64,000 bases of DNA from Panorpa germanica (GCA_963678705.1 OY783209.1:14198001-14262000), one strand, 5' to 3'. Positions 1 through 11,702 are shown, counted from the stretch's first letter. Notes: generated from the letters alone by a model not told the origin. Numbers and translations are program-made.

Positions 1-99
1 AGTTTGATAAGTCAGTGAGTGAACTTCCTGTGCAGTAACGTGAAATGCAAAACTGCTTCCGTCAACTGCCATCTATTAATAGACTACAGTCAAGTTTTG

Positions 100-580
100 A
101 AAGTCATTGAAAGCAGACAGCTCAACAACCACGGCAAAAGCCATTTTTGTGTAGTGATTAAGAATTATTTCTTGCGTAAAAAAACCATCACCGAAACTTA
201 GTTTGGAAATTAAGCTTGATAAATACTATTGACTACTGGAACTCTGCACCATCAATTTCAATGGTAAAAAAGTGGTTTATTGAGTTCCGTTGTGGTCGTA
301 CTAGCACAAGTGACGCCGAACGTTTGGGTCGCCCAAAAGAGATCGCCACTCCGGAAATAGTCAATAAAATCCATGGAATGATATTGCACGATCGGAGAAT
401 GAAAAAACTTGAGATGGCTGAGGCTGTAGGCATCTGAATTGAGCGGGTACATCACATTTTCCATGAATATTTGAATATGAAAAAGCTATCTGCGCGATTG
501 ATGACGCGATTGCGACTATTTCCTGTTTCTAAACCTGAAGAAATGGCTAAGCGGTAAGAGTTTTGGGTCTAAGGGTGCGT
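100..580 (+). pseudogene. mariner (Tc1/mariner) transposase, N-terminal fragment, degenerate
   Basis: The + strand encodes the start of a mariner-family transposase, the enzyme that cuts and pastes the element at TA sites. Around 130-225 the frame reads VVIKNYFLRKKTITET, typical of the first helix-turn-helix. It then breaks at stop codons and resumes in another frame at about 240-437 with SAPSISMVKKWFIEFRCG and GRPKEIATPEIVNKIH, the second helix-turn-helix and linker. A stop at 435-437 is followed in frame by a match to the next block (VHHIFHEYLNMKKLSAR). Nothing after about 580 resembles the DDD catalytic domain, so this is a truncated relic with at least one frameshift and several stops. 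Family assignment is confident; exact borders and terminal repeats were not found. Confidence 0.85.
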
Positions 581-1673
581 TCCACTAAGCGTTCACAACA
601 ATCCTGCGAGTGTTGAAAGCATACACTCAAGTGGAATGGATTATGGAGCGTTTGGAATGGTTTTGAGCATTGAAAAAATAAGGATTGCGATAGTTGATTA
701 AATAGCTCTGCAGCAAAAGTTATATCTACAAACTATATCTATCATTAAAGAAATATATTCTAAATGAACATTGTTTATTTATTAAGTTAGGTTATGGCAT
801 GAGGAAAAATGTACAAACGGCAGTTAAATATGAATTAAAATTAATTTTATTAAGCTTATTTAACATAATTATATAATAAAATAAAATCCAATAAAATTAA
901 TTAATTAAATTATTATTTTATGTAATATTTTCGCTTGGTGTTTAGCGGGTTTTCTATATTATCAAACCTAAAATTAATTATTGTGTTAAGTATGAAAAAT
1001 AAAACAGAGAAACCATCAGAAACTTTACCCCCCGGGGAAGTCAGTAACATGTGTAACGTCAACCTGAGCTACGATCATCATTTAGACCCCTGCAAGCCAA
1101 AAGAAGTAAGCTCATTTTACGACAGATGCTTTTGAAAATAACATGATAGGAATTAGAAATTAAGTTGATAGAATTTAAGTTGCTTTAAAAAAAATGGGTG
1201 CTATTTTTTGGACCGAATGGACATTCCACAATAAAAACGCCTTACAAATATGAGACGTGCAACCAATTATACACGAAAGTATACAATTTGAAAACATCAG
1301 TGATTCATATGTTAAAATGTTTAAAAAATTTATAAAATAAGTTATAGAACGAAACTTTGTTATATGTCTAAAATCAGTCGTGGGGCCTAGTGGATATAGA
1401 AAATCCAGTAAAAGTTATATGCATCAAAATGAAAATGATCTGACCAACTTATAATGGCCCAGAAGAACCATTATAAATTTATCGTCATGATTATTTTGAT
1501 AGTGTAAGCATACATTAAGCAATGCAATAAAGAATATGAAAAAGAAAAAAAATGTGTGGAATGTATAATGAAATATTTATTCGGTTAATAGAATTATTCA
1601 TTCTATGATATAGTTATTTGTATGTTTTGTGGAAATTATTAATAACGTAATAACGTTAGACTAATTTTTCTAG
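581..1673. other. AT-rich non-coding stretch upstream of protease exons
   Basis: No gene or RNA is recognisable here. The stretch at 820-930 is almost pure A/T. If the protease gene continues upstream, this is probably intron sequence. I searched for an exon carrying the catalytic histidine (a TAAHC-like block) and did not find one. A short open frame at about 935-1135 resembles no family I know. Confidence 0.4.
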
Positions 1674-3426
1674 GTGCGGTATTCCCGGAAGTAGAAAGCG
1701 TTATTTCCCATCCAGAATATAGAGGTCGCTTCATATCACTGGATGCAGATATTGCTCTCTTATTGCTAAAAACACAAGTAGAATTCAATGTGAATGTGAG
1801 GCCGCTATGTTTATGGAACGGCACAGCTGATCTGGGAGAAGTAGTGAGAATGGAGGCCGTTGTATGTCTTAAATATCAAAAGATGATAAGTTGCAACTTC
1901 TCAAGCTCTTATTCTTGTATTGGTTTTAATTACGTCGAATAATCTATTTAAATTTTAATTTATTTTTGATAATAGTTTTTTACAATAGTACCATGTTTTA
2001 TCCCAATCTCTTAGCCTACGCTTCATCTATTTGATTCATAGATAAGTGAGGTGCTATTATTGAAATATTTCTTACGAGGAATGTTCGATTACCTATTGTT
2101 CACAGCTTTCTGGATGGGGCCAAGGTGAAACAAGTCAATATTTAAGACCATTTCTCCGCGTGACAAAAGTACCGATAGTTTCACAAGAGACATGTGCATC
2201 TTCGAGGGAGGAATTCATGCACCTAATATCTAATAGGACATTATGTGCTGGTAGGTTTGGATTCACGAAATGCATTACGTAGTGAATGCATGTACTTCTA
2301 TGTTAATCTTAAAAAAGATTGATGAACAATCCCAAAACATATTTAATATTTATTTCCATAATCTAAAATGTTTTGAATATAGAGATATCGGTGTTTGCAG
2401 ATATTTTATTTAATTATAGAGATTATTGCAGTAGAATAATAACTTTTATTGTTTCACTTTTCATGTTTTAAAAGTGATTCATGTTTTATCCATAAAAGGA
2501 ATGTGCCAAATAATTGAAAACAATAAAACATTCAAACGATTTAGAAATCAGTTATTTACATTAAGCTTCCGACTTGAATTGATTGATTGATTTCCAGACT
2601 AGGAACACTTCATCATTACACAAAACTTATATGGGGTATGAATGCTATCAATTTATTCAGTTCTTGTTGATTCAGCGGCATGAACGGACAAACATAGAGA
2701 CTAAAAACGTTCGGATAACGATCAGAAACTCACTTGATTTAGCGACCTTTTGATATAAACGTAAACGAAACGATATGGTTAACAGAAAACAATCATTCCA
2801 GTTAAAGCTTTTATGAATCGTTGTTCAAAATTGTTCAGTAGACAATAATGTTTGATTTCAGAAATTTGAAAAACGCCCCTAATAAAGCACTAAAATACGC
2901 GAGTTTATAACCAGCACTTCAATATGGTACACAAAAGCAAAGCACTATTTTTAGTGAAGAATTATAAGAGTAAATCTTAGAAAATAACTTCTATTTTAAG
3001 TATACAACGAAAAAATTGCACCACTATCAATCGAGTTGAAGGAATTATGATATTATAGACTTACAAGCTCTCATCCAGGCTGTTCATTATATAAAATACA
3101 AAAATTATGTAACACTTACATATTGTTTTGGCGAAAATATTATATGCAATAAGAATATGTTTATGAAACTAAGTAACAACTTATTTAACAAAAAATGACT
3201 AATTCTTTCTGACGAAACTTTCACAGGTTTTAGAAATGGAGGCGGTCCTTGTCATGGCGATTCTGGAGGTGGATTGGTACTTTGGCAGAACGAACGTTGG
3301 ACACTTCGAGGAATTGTATCCAGAAGCTTAACGAGCCCGGATGCGCAGTGTAATTTTAATGAATATATCATATTTACAGACGCAGCTAAATTTAGTAACT
3401 GGATAATGAAATACATTTCAGAATAA
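1674..3426 (+). CDS. Serine protease (S1 trypsin fold, gd-like), last three exons
   Basis: Three exons join without breaking frame: 1674-1861, 2106-2250 and 3227-3426 (stop TAA). Donors are GTATGT and GTAGGT; acceptors are TTCACAG and TTTCACAG. Exon 1 carries DADIALLLL (catalytic Asp) and VRPLCLWNGT. Exon 2 carries LSGWGQGETSQYL and SNRTLCAG. Exon 3 carries GGGPCHGDSGGGLV with the catalytic Ser, then ends in NWIMKYISE. The GDSGGG form and PLCLW are typical of the insect gd / modular serine-protease-like group, which acts in extracellular proteolytic cascades (dorsoventral patterning or immunity); that role is inference from family. About 176 residues are present. The part with the catalytic His, the activation cleavage site and any N-terminal domain lies upstream, outside the window or in exons I could not see. 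No disabling mutation is visible. Confidence 0.85.
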
Positions 3427-3829
3427 ATTTTTTCTACGGTTTACACTGTCATTTTAATTTTAATTTAACACGACATCTATTTGCGTTAGATGTTCTCATT
3501 TTAGAGGTTTTCTAATCTGTTTCTTGACTGTTCTAAAATTCAGTTAAAATATGGCAGCCTGACAAAGAATTGCAGCTACCGCCTTAAAATCACACAGTTC
3601 AATACACACAATTTATGGAACATAGTTGAACCCAATTTAATCTATTTTCCATTTATATATTGTATTAATTATTATAGCAATAATAATTTCCAATTGTAAT
3701 GAATTACTTCTTCATTAATTTAATGGCAGTGTTTTAGATTATATCAAGGTTAAAATGATTTTCATAATGCATCAATTGTATCTAGTCACCATTGCTGTAA
3801 ACAGAGACGTGAGTTTTTCAATACATCAA
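3427..3829. other. 3' flank of the protease gene
   Basis: AT-rich sequence with no gene. An AATAAA hexamer overlaps the protease stop codon (about 3422-3427), so the 3' UTR could be very short or another signal may be used. Nothing else is recognisable. Confidence 0.4.
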
Positions 3830-3992
3830 ATGTAAATACAAAATATAAATTACCTACTTTCTATTTCGTATTTAAATATCTTATTAAAAAATAGCATATT
3901 ATATTTTATTTGAAAACTTTAACAAATCTATTTTCTATTTGGAAATTGCAAAATATTTTTATTACTTCATAGTGTTAATCCGTAAACATTAC
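3830..3992. repeat. Dispersed repeat, first of three copies
   Basis: About 160 bp with clear similarity to 10022-10184 and 21671-21833. The shared parts include a 'tattttatttgaaaact' block and a 'cttcatagtgttaatccg' block. It is probably a fragment of a mobile element that spread separately, because its flanks differ from those of the other two copies, which lie inside the local duplication. Confidence 0.65.
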
Positions 3993-4539
3993 TTTATGAA
4001 TATAAACTTAAACCCACCAACATTGATACAAAAGTATCTGAGTATTTGTCTTGACAATACTAATTCAAATGATAGATGTGTCTTATTTGCATATCTTCCC
4101 TATCACCCACACCTTTTCTTATTTTTTTTTATTGACATCCCAGAACATTACAATCTATTCATAGATATTTAGTAAGTCACATAACATAACAACATGAAAG
4201 GAATGTATCCAATGATACGTCCTTATAAACAGAGGCGGCCTTAGGGGATGGCAAGCAGGGCTACCGCTCGGGGCCTCGCATTCTCGCGCAACAACCCAAG
4301 TAGAAAAATTCATTACTATATACATATTTGAATCTCGCACCTCGTCCTTTAGAAATCCCACTAGAATCACTACGTTTATCTTTTAAGGCATTCATATGAC
4401 TTAGTTTATCAATATTAATATTTGCCGTCTTTGTGCTTGTTAACTTTTATAAATCATCCAATATAAAATTTTATTTCTCGTCAATGATCATCAAAATTAC
4501 TTATTTACAATTTACATAAATTATGCAAAGTACAAGTGC

Positions 4540-4625
4540 CTCGCAATGATCTGTCACCCCGGGGCCTCGCAAAGTTCTGTCGCCCGGGGCCTCGCAAAGT
4601 TCTGTCGCCCGGGACCTCGCAATGG
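4540..4625. repeat. GC-rich 25-bp subterminal tandem repeat of the hAT element
   Basis: About three and a half copies of a 25-bp unit (core ggcctcgcaaagttctgtcg) stand out sharply in AT-rich surroundings. The 'ggggcctcgca' part also occurs once near the element tip at about 4271-4281. Subterminal repeats like this are common transposase-binding sites in hAT elements; that role is inference here. Confidence 0.7.
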
Positions 4626-4724
4626 CTAAGACCTCACCTGCTTATAAGGTATTATACCTTCCAAGTGCACATGAGAATGTACACTCGAATATTTTGGTCT
4701 AGTACGTACTTAATATATTTTGTA

Positions 4725-5150
4725 GTGGCCGACTAAATCAATTGGTAGTTTCCTTTTTAGTCTGTTTAAGGCTGTTTGGGTGGTCAGCCAGTCAGTCTCT
4801 GTACTTGATGCTGTACTTTACAATTTCGTCTTTGAACCTTGGTACTTGCAGGCCGTGATGAATATCTCCGCTGGTTCTACCTCGTGGAGCATTTATAGTA
4901 GTACGTGGCACCTTGGATTTGAAGCGTTGTAGAATCTCAATATTAGAGTTTGCAGCTCATCCCCAGAGTAGGTTTCAATATAGACTTATACAGCAACAGT
5001 TTACATTCGACAGATAATTTAGATTTATGACCTATTAGCCAGTACATTCCTTGAGCTTGAGCCCAAGTTGTTTAAGTTTTGTAAAAAGTGCTTCTGCCAA
5101 GTCAGACGTCGGTCTAAGTGAATTCCTAGATAGAAATTAATTCATTATTG
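4725..5150 (-). pseudogene. Non-LTR retrotransposon (Jockey-like) reverse transcriptase, C-terminal remnant
   Basis: Read on the minus strand from about 5145, the sequence gives LGIHLDRRLTW, then SNIEILQRFKSKVPRTTINAPRG and DIHHGLQVPRFKDEIVKY, ending near ADHPNSLKQTKK. These are the conserved blocks at the end of the Jockey/CR1-type reverse transcriptase. Several stops and frameshifts interrupt it, and the catalytic palm (FADD box) is absent, so it is a 5'-truncated dead copy. It sits within the hAT element and probably inserted into it. Confidence 0.75.
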
Positions 5151-5929
5151 CACGAGTGGAGCAATTTAAAAATAAAATTAAAATTTGGAAAGAAATTACA
5201 CTCAGAAGACGAGGGTAAACACAAATTGAACATTAAAGAACAATTTAATAATAAATTTATTATTTAAAATCCATGTGGCTGCTGCGATCATAAAATTGTT
5301 TCTGCGCATGCTGTTCAAATTTTGTGCTGAAGAAGCCATCGTTGGATAAGCTCCGAGTTCCTCGGCTGATTTTTGGAGGTGGTAGTAAAGTTTTTCAAGA
5401 TTTTTTTACCTAAACTGAGCTGGGATTAAGGTCGGACTCAAATGGACATTCGAATATTTTAAATTTTGATATTTCACACAACAACAATTTAGTATTTCTC
5501 AACAAAAAGTATCTAGATTCTACCCTTCCCAGCTTCCCATTAAACATTTTGGAGTCAATTTGCCATCATATTGAAGATGAATTTTGTCATGAAAGAGTTC
5601 ATTTACAGTTCAGTTTCTCACAGTTGTTCATATGAAAAATCTTTTATATCGGCTACAAATGGCGAAACAAGTCCACCTGTCAGAATACAAATGAAGATAA
5701 AGTTGATGCGAACTATATTGAAGTGCAATAGTGATAGAAACGTCACAGATCAGAACAATTCACCAAATTATTTACTAGATCGCTCAGTTTGGGTTAGTAT
5801 TCAACAAACAAACAATTTTAAACTTGAAAATAACATACTAATGTAAAAAAAATTCAGAAAAGGAACAAAAATGCTCCCATTAAATTAAAATAAATATATA
5901 TTGATTACAATGACAATTCCAATCAAATA
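5151..5929. other. Unassigned sequence inside the hAT element
   Basis: No recognisable gene. A 91-codon open frame at 5571-5846 (+) shows no family motif and is probably chance. Confidence 0.35.
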
Positions 5930-7485
5930 TACACATTTCTTGCCTTTTGTTTGGAGAACTTATTTATTAAATCATTCATAGCTGAAGACGATTTTAGTTT
6001 TTCTAAATTTTCTGCCTCTATAGACAGTAGTGACAAGTCTGATAGCCTTTCCTATTCCATAGAAGTCGATTTCAAAAAATATTTTTCAGCTGTTACGGTT
6101 GTAACAGCATAGAAAGCATCCGGAAAACTGGATGCAAAGCTATTGAATTTTATCAGACATAATTCCATGAGTTCCTTAATAGAATGAATTTTCTGAATTT
6201 CAGATTTTATGCATTTTTTTAAAACAATTAATTGTTCATAAAGATCAACTTACATGTCTTTACTATATTTAGCACAGTTTTTCGGCACACTTTTTTATTA
6301 TTTCGTTTGAAAAAGATAAGTGTTTCTCCGGTTTTAATACGTCAAACATGTTACTTAAGTTGCAGGGGCTCTGAAATCTTTGTTTAGTTTGAGAAATTAA
6401 TAAATCTAAACAGAAATACACATTGACTTCTAAATACTGGTCTGAAACTCTCTTCTGATAACTCATCAAAAAAAGGCTTCGGTATCTTCTTTCTTTTATT
6501 TTTGAAAACAGTTGTTATTCCCTTGTTCTTTTGCTAGATCTCTGGACTTGTTCAGCCAAACCATGGAATGAATTTTGATTTTTTATTACGGTCAGTCTAT
6601 TCAAAAGATTACTTAGTAAAATGTCAGCATTTTGTAAGTCATTAATTTCATAATGTAGAGCTTTAAACACAGCATCAATGATTTCAAATAGCGAAGAAAA
6701 AAAGCAGACAAGCACTATAAAATCTTAGCTCTCTGAAATGTAAATTATATTTTTTTCATTCGTCACGTTCGTCTTTTTTAGTGGAAATTAAATTTAGTTG
6801 GTACAATGTATCATTATTAATGTATTTAATTCCATTATAGCTGATAAAGCGTCGTTTCTTGAAGATCATCTAGTAGGACGCACCTTTTTAAGGGTAATTT
6901 TATATTTTTCAGATAAATCTTTACTCAACATTGACCAGCGTTTTATACTATTGCTAAAAAAGGTATATATTTTTTCCAAACTATCAAAAAAAATTGACAC
7001 TTCAGGAACACGTTTCGCAGCATCGTTTAAAATTAAATTTAATGCGTGTGCCCCACTATGAACATAATTGGCATTTGGGGCTTGTAATCCCCCATATAGA
7101 CCTGACATAACATTTGTTCCATCGTAACCCTGTCTTCTACATTTGGACAAATCAATTCCAAATTCTTTTATGGTATTTAAACCCCAAAAAAAACTCGCAG
7201 ATTTTTATTTCTTTAGGTACGTTATCGTATTGTATCGAAAAACTACAGAAAGTTGGTCAATTTTTGACAGATCTTGTGTTGTATTCAGAATAATCGCCAG
7301 AAATGGAGCTTTTTTAATTTCTAAAATTAACAATTTCATTTTGAATAATGGGGCTTAAATAATTTATTTCGCTTTTCGGCTTTAAAAGAAGTTCTTTTAA
7401 AATAGGATCATAATTAGACAGCAAACGTAAAATTGATATGAAATTTCCAGATTCAGAATCATGGCCTCTTAAGGTAGGTTGCATG
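5930..7485 (-). pseudogene. hAT transposase (ZMYM1-like), broken
   Basis: On the minus strand the order is N- to C-terminal. At about 7480-7320 is RGHDSESGNFISILRLLSNYDP followed by YLSPIIQNEI. At about 7150-6870 is CRRQGYDGTNVMSGLYGG with YVHSGAHALNLILNDA and FFSNSIKRWSML, the RNase H-like catalytic core blocks of this family. At about 6715-6520 are helical segments. At about 6090-5960 is the C-terminal dimerisation region (ERLSDLSLLSIEAENLEKL). Stops and frame changes separate the blocks, for example a TAG within the C-terminal region just before ERLSD. The enzyme cannot be made from this copy. Confidence 0.8.
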
Positions 7486-7659
7486 ATGCTAAAGTAATTA
7501 TAGTAAAGGGAACACCACAAATAATTTATGCTGACACGCGTCGCGGTTAACCAACACAACCTAGATACAAAGCCTAACAACGAATTTATGACGTCACGCA
7601 TTGTAGTCCGGATATACAACCAAAACGTATTGTATGTATCAATATTCATTAAGAAAATT

Positions 7660-7748
7660 ATAATTTTAATTTAAACAGTTTAATCGTTATGCATATAAAG
7701 ATAAGGTAATTATTCGATATAGCTGCCACTTTTGTTTTTCACTTTGTA
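7660..7748. other. AT-rich spacer
   Basis: Short AT-rich stretch between the hAT remnant and the first duplicated block. Nothing recognisable. Confidence 0.3.
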
Positions 7749-7875
7749 AAAAAACTACTGCATTTTTTATGTTTTATTATGCTTATTGTATTCTCAAAAC
7801 ATGTCAAAATCACGACGTAATATTTCTTTTACCACTTTTTATTAAGAAATAGAAGATATTGAGGGTTAAAGTTGA
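7749..7875. repeat. Duplicated block, copy 1 (matches 18798-18925)
   Basis: About 126 bp matches 18798-18925 with only a few differences, including the 'ttgtattctcaaaacatgtc' and 'aatatttcttttaccacttt' segments. In copy 2 this block starts exactly where the errantivirus 5' LTR is cut off, so its left edge marks a rearrangement breakpoint. Confidence 0.85.
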
Positions 7876-7913
7876 CCAAAAAATGTGATATTTGACATCA
7901 TTTTACACATAAT

Positions 7914-8549
7914 GGGCTTGTGTCCTATGTCTTAATTTCTACAAAAGTGTACTATATATTGAAAAAGTGGGTTACTAGAACCTCAAATGTTCAACTATTT
8001 TTTAATAACTCCTTATATGTTAAGAGATATTAACAATTAAAAAAGTCATTTTGTCTCTTTAATTATTAAAGGGATTCAACGTTGTACACATTCCAAGTGT
8101 ATGTGACATCACATGCTTGTGTAAGGTTACCAACCTTACAGCTCATAAATCTCTGCTATAGGAATATAAATATCAAAATATCAAATATTATTTACAGCTA
8201 TTTTAAGGAACAATAAAATTTCGATATTAAGTCTGCCGTAAAAGGGTTAAATAAAATAAAAACTTATTATTCTTTGATGAGTTGACTTGATTATTTCGAC
8301 TACCAACAGCTTCAAAACATTACCACAGCACTGACCTACTCAACAAATAACTGACGTTAAAATGCATTTCACGTCATAAAAATATGGCCGACTATTTCTA
8401 GCGCTAAAACTACAATTCAAACTTTTAATTGCTATATCTCCGTCAATATTTAGATATTTAATAATATAAAGACGCCAATACACATATATTAAAATCAATT
8501 TCAATTAAAAATTGAAAAATCGACCACTAAAAAATGAGGACACAAGCCC
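7914..8549. mobile_element. Candidate MITE with 13-bp inverted termini
   Basis: The ends are GGGCTTGTGTCCT at 7914 and its reverse complement AGGACACAAGCCC ending at 8549. AAT stands next to both ends as a possible 3-bp target duplication. The 636-bp interior is AT-rich and non-coding. The segment lies where copy 1 departs from copy 2, which fits an insertion, although the copies do not realign immediately after it. Family unknown. Confidence 0.4.
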
Positions 8550-8829
8550 AATTCGTTAATATTGGCCAGTGTAATACTTACTTCCCAAGATTCAAACCAA
8601 CTATAAATATATGTGATGTGTTTGAATATATGATAAAATAAATTTACAAATGGTTTAAATATGTGATTTCAAATATTCAAAAAAGCGCGGTGCTTTTAAA
8701 TACTTAATTTTACTTTTTTCTAATTTAGTAATTATATAGATGTAGGGTTTACACTAGTTCGATAAAAAGATATAAATAAAGATAAAGATAAATATAGCAG
8801 ATGTGGGGGGAGTAGAAAGAAGGGAGAGA
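8550..8829. other. AT-rich spacer ending in a purine-rich tract
   Basis: No gene. From about 8795 the + strand becomes strongly purine-rich (runs of G and GA). At 8679-8696 a short 'aaaaagcgcggtgctttt' imperfect palindrome resembles 'aaaagcgcggcgctttt' near 9330, possibly paired ends of a small element. Confidence 0.35.
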
Positions 8830-9245
8830 TGAGAGGTAGAGGGGGAGGGGGAGGCTTAAAAAAGAGAAAGGAATGGAATGGCGATCGAGGAGGCAAAAAG
8901 AAGAAGAGAAGGAGGCGCAAGTGTGGAAGATGAGCTAAGGAGAAGGGACAAAGAGATACAGCAACAGGAAAGAATGGAAAAAATCGAGAAGAGCAATTAC
9001 AACACAAGATATAAAAGGATTTGTGAGAGAGATACCACATTACTTAAGAAAAAAAAAAAAAACAAAAACATGAGAAGGATTGCCAGACTTAGATTGGGAA
9101 ACGAGGAACAAGGATTCCTACATACATTCAAACTTAAAACAAAATTTTATTAATTTATTAAAACTTAAAATTATTCTAGACTTGTACTACTTCCAAAAGT
9201 GCTGTCTGCTTCTTTTTCTCTTGACCCTCTCTCTTCATGTTCCCC
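8830..9245. repeat. Repeat shared with 19220-19605, copy 1
   Basis: Matches 19220-19605 over most of its length, including 'ggaatggaatggcg' and 'ttctagacttgtactacttc'. It is more divergent than the neighbouring duplication (several indels, one about 45 bp). This may be an older interspersed repeat rather than part of the recent duplication. Open frames on both strands (purine-rich or its pyrimidine complement) are low-complexity and not convincing genes. Confidence 0.7.
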
Positions 9246-9346
9246 ATGAAATGTGTATTTAAAGAGATTTAGAGTGAGAAAAAAATTTTTGTTATAAGAA
9301 AAGGAGATTTTGGTATAAAAAAAAAGAAAAAGCGCGGCGCTTTTGC

Positions 9347-9445
9347 AAAAATTGCAAATTTTACTCCTTCAATTTGTTCTTTACACTCAGACCAGGTTAG
9401 ATAAATTCCTCTTTCTCTTCCTCTCGCTACTGCGTAAAAAGGCAT
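9347..9445 (-). pseudogene. RNase H1, truncated 5' end (first ~33 codons)
   Basis: The minus strand from ATG at 9445 reads MPFYAVARGRERGIYL and continues identically to the start of the complete frame at 20099-21094, including TWSECKEQIEG. Similarity stops at about 9347, within the N-terminal hybrid-binding domain. Everything after codon ~33, including the catalytic domain, is gone. The sequence upstream of the ATG (9446 onward) matches that upstream of the full copy, so this is a deletion inside a duplicated segment and not an independent retrocopy. Confidence 0.9.
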
Positions 9446-11702
9446 ATTTAAAAAGTATATTTTAATTTAAATTATAATATTTCGATCTTTTTGCGAATAA
9501 AATATAATATGTGATTATAGAATAGATGTAAACAATTGAACATACTTCTTTCAAATTTGTTTTAAAAACAATTATAAAAAACAATAGTTGTTAAAAATAA
9601 AATTGGTTTCTAAAGCAAGCACTGAAAAGCCTTACAAGTGCGACATTGGTGGAAAGTTACATCGTGTCACCGTAAGGAATTTGATATAGCTAAGATAGCA
9701 ACAATGATGTCCTGTAAAATTGCACACATTTTGGACACACTTTTTAGCTATAGGAAATATATGCTAATCACTCTCCATATATATGCTCTAAGCTATAAAC
9801 CGAAAATTACATTGGTTACTACATTGACGTTTCTAAGCACATGCAGCCTATTGGGACACACCACAAATGGTTCGACTAGACACATTTCCATTTACATTTA
9901 GCAGTCCAGAAGAATGTAATTTATGATAAGCTTTAAAGTTAAAGATCTTTACAAATAGTTTTCAAAAGTATTTAAATACAAAATGTTTACAGAGACTTTG
10001 ACTGTTTCAAGATCTTTCAAATGCAACAACAAAATATAAAATACTCATTTCTATTTTGTATTTAAATTTCTTTTAAGAAATAGCATTTTATTTTTTATTT
10101 GAAAACTTTTACAAAAGTATTTCCTATTTGGGAAATGCAAAATACTTTTCTTATTTTCTTACTTCATAGTGTTAATCCGAAACTTGGTCATTGGATTGAT
10201 AGTAATACTTTTGAAAGAAAAAGTCCCATTAGTGTCATTAATTGTATCACACACACAAAGGGGAAGAAGAGATCCAGATATAGTGACAATGAAGGGAGGG
10301 GTCACAAGCTTTGTCATGTCACATCAGTGGCGTAGCTACCGCCGTATCAGCCGTATCAATGATACGTGGCCCCCGGGCTACAGGGGCCCCAACGTGTATA
10401 AACAAAAATTCGTAAAATGTTATCCACGATCTCACTTAAATTTTTAGGCCGTACTTCCCGAGAAAAAATATAATATCATAAAAAAGTGCCCAACGTGCCT
10501 AAAGAAGTTTTCACTTCAAAAATTTCGAAAGTCAAAAAGGAATCTTTTTTCCCCGGGTTAACCCAACACCACTTGTATCTATATACAAGACCTAACAGCG
10601 TTTTATCGAAAATGCTGTGATGTCACGCATTGTAGTCTACTATTTCACAAAATAGCCTACCTTGTAGTTCAGTTGTAGTCTTAATTTAAAAAAAAACAAG
10701 TGATGTGCTTTGTTAATTTGTAAACGTGACAATTAAATTGCGATTTTTGGAAATTAGTGATTTGTGAATTTAGTAAAATATAGTGCAATTAAAACTAATA
10801 AACAAAATGACAATAGTTACAGAAACTTCAGAAACCCAAACTTAAATGCAGCTATAATTCGAAGTATTCAAAGTGCTAATACTTATACCAGTGCAAAAGA
10901 AATAAATAATTTGGAAGATATTTTAAAATGTACAAAGCATCATGGCCTTTCTGGTTATTGGCAAGATTACCAAAATACATCTATACTCTATGTATAGTAT
11001 AACAGCAGATTTTGCACCGGTGTCAATGAGTTAAAATTTAAATATATCTTGCAAGGAAAGTTTCAAACTGATGCCCTTGAAGACAGGTTTGGAAAATACA
11101 GACACTTTGCTGGAGCTTAGTATAATATTTCAATGCGGCAATTACTTGAATGTGAAAAAACATTACGTCTGCAAACAACTTTATAACTAGAACGAAAATT
11201 CTATTCCATCATGGTTCCTTTGCAAAAATTAGAATATTCAGACTTTTAGAAACAGGTATACAAGAATAATCGCTAATTCACCAATTAAACATCAAATAAT
11301 TAATGTTACTGATGCAGAAATAGCAAGTGGAAAAATTATTACCTGTCATGATGTGTTAAAAAAAAACTTATATGTGGTCAGTGTAAACAAAAAATACCAA
11401 TAGACAAGTAAATCAAACAATAAAAGTATTGGAAATAAGAGAATTGCTCTGGGAAGACAAATTAGATTGCTGCCATAGTTGTTATAATATATGTACCATA
11501 AAAGGATAGTGGGGATATCAACCAAGATAATGTAAAATTATTTATGTTAATGAAAAACCATCAAGAAAAAGACAATTAATTACTTTATTAAAATAAATAT
11601 ATTTCAATGCATTCTTTTTTTCTTAATTGTGATTTCTACTAATTTTTATATATCATTATGTTGATAACTTGTAAATTTTCGTAGTTATTATTTAAATACA
11701 TA
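9446..11702. repeat. Local duplication, copy 1 (matches 21095-23260)
   Basis: Nearly identical to 21095-23260; by eye I count only a handful of substitutions in the first 1.8 kb, plus a ~90-bp segment near 11420-11515 missing from copy 2. It contains the RNase H1 upstream region, one copy of the dispersed repeat (10022-10184), a CAGTGGCGTAGCTAC motif at about 10326 resembling a hAT-type terminus, and the P-like transposase remnant. Its right edge is the Helitron insertion point. Confidence 0.92.
10764..11515 (+). pseudogene. P-element/THAP-like transposase remnant, copy 1
   Basis: The + strand has a 77-codon open frame (10764-10997, starting MNLVKYSAIKTNKQ). A second conserved run follows after stops: LKFKYILQGKFQTDALEDRF then GKYRHFAGA, and RQLLECEKTLRLQTTL (about 11025-11185). 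The 'FQTDxLExRFGxYR' block is characteristic of C-terminal parts of P-element/THAP9-like transposases. A further segment near 11440-11500 holds cysteines (CCHSCYNIC). Multiple stops show that the copy is dead. Family call is from motif memory and moderately sure. Confidence 0.55.

Larger units (their letters stand above)
4231..7650 (-). mobile_element. hAT-superfamily DNA transposon, decayed (right end uncertain)
   Basis: The left end at 4231 reads CAGAGGCGGCCTTAGGG, a typical hAT terminal inverted repeat. GC-rich subterminal DNA follows. A degenerate ZMYM1-like hAT transposase lies in reverse at about 5930-7485, which supports one element with its 3' end at 4231. I did not find the matching inverted repeat on the right, so the end at 7650 is a guess from where transposase similarity and a 'gacgtcacgcattgtag' motif stop. 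A similar motif (tgtcacgcattgtag) recurs at about 10620 and 22270. A LINE remnant is nested inside. Confidence 0.6.

Noticed and set aside
8732..9153. Opposed open frames of 91-102 codons in the purine-rich repeat
   Set aside because: Low-complexity Lys/Glu/Arg on one strand and Pro/Leu/Phe on the other reflect composition, not coding.
9621..9650. Eight residues TEKPYKCD, like a C2H2 zinc-finger linker (also at about 21270)
   Set aside because: No second cysteine or histidine pair follows in spacing, and stops come soon after. Too short to call.
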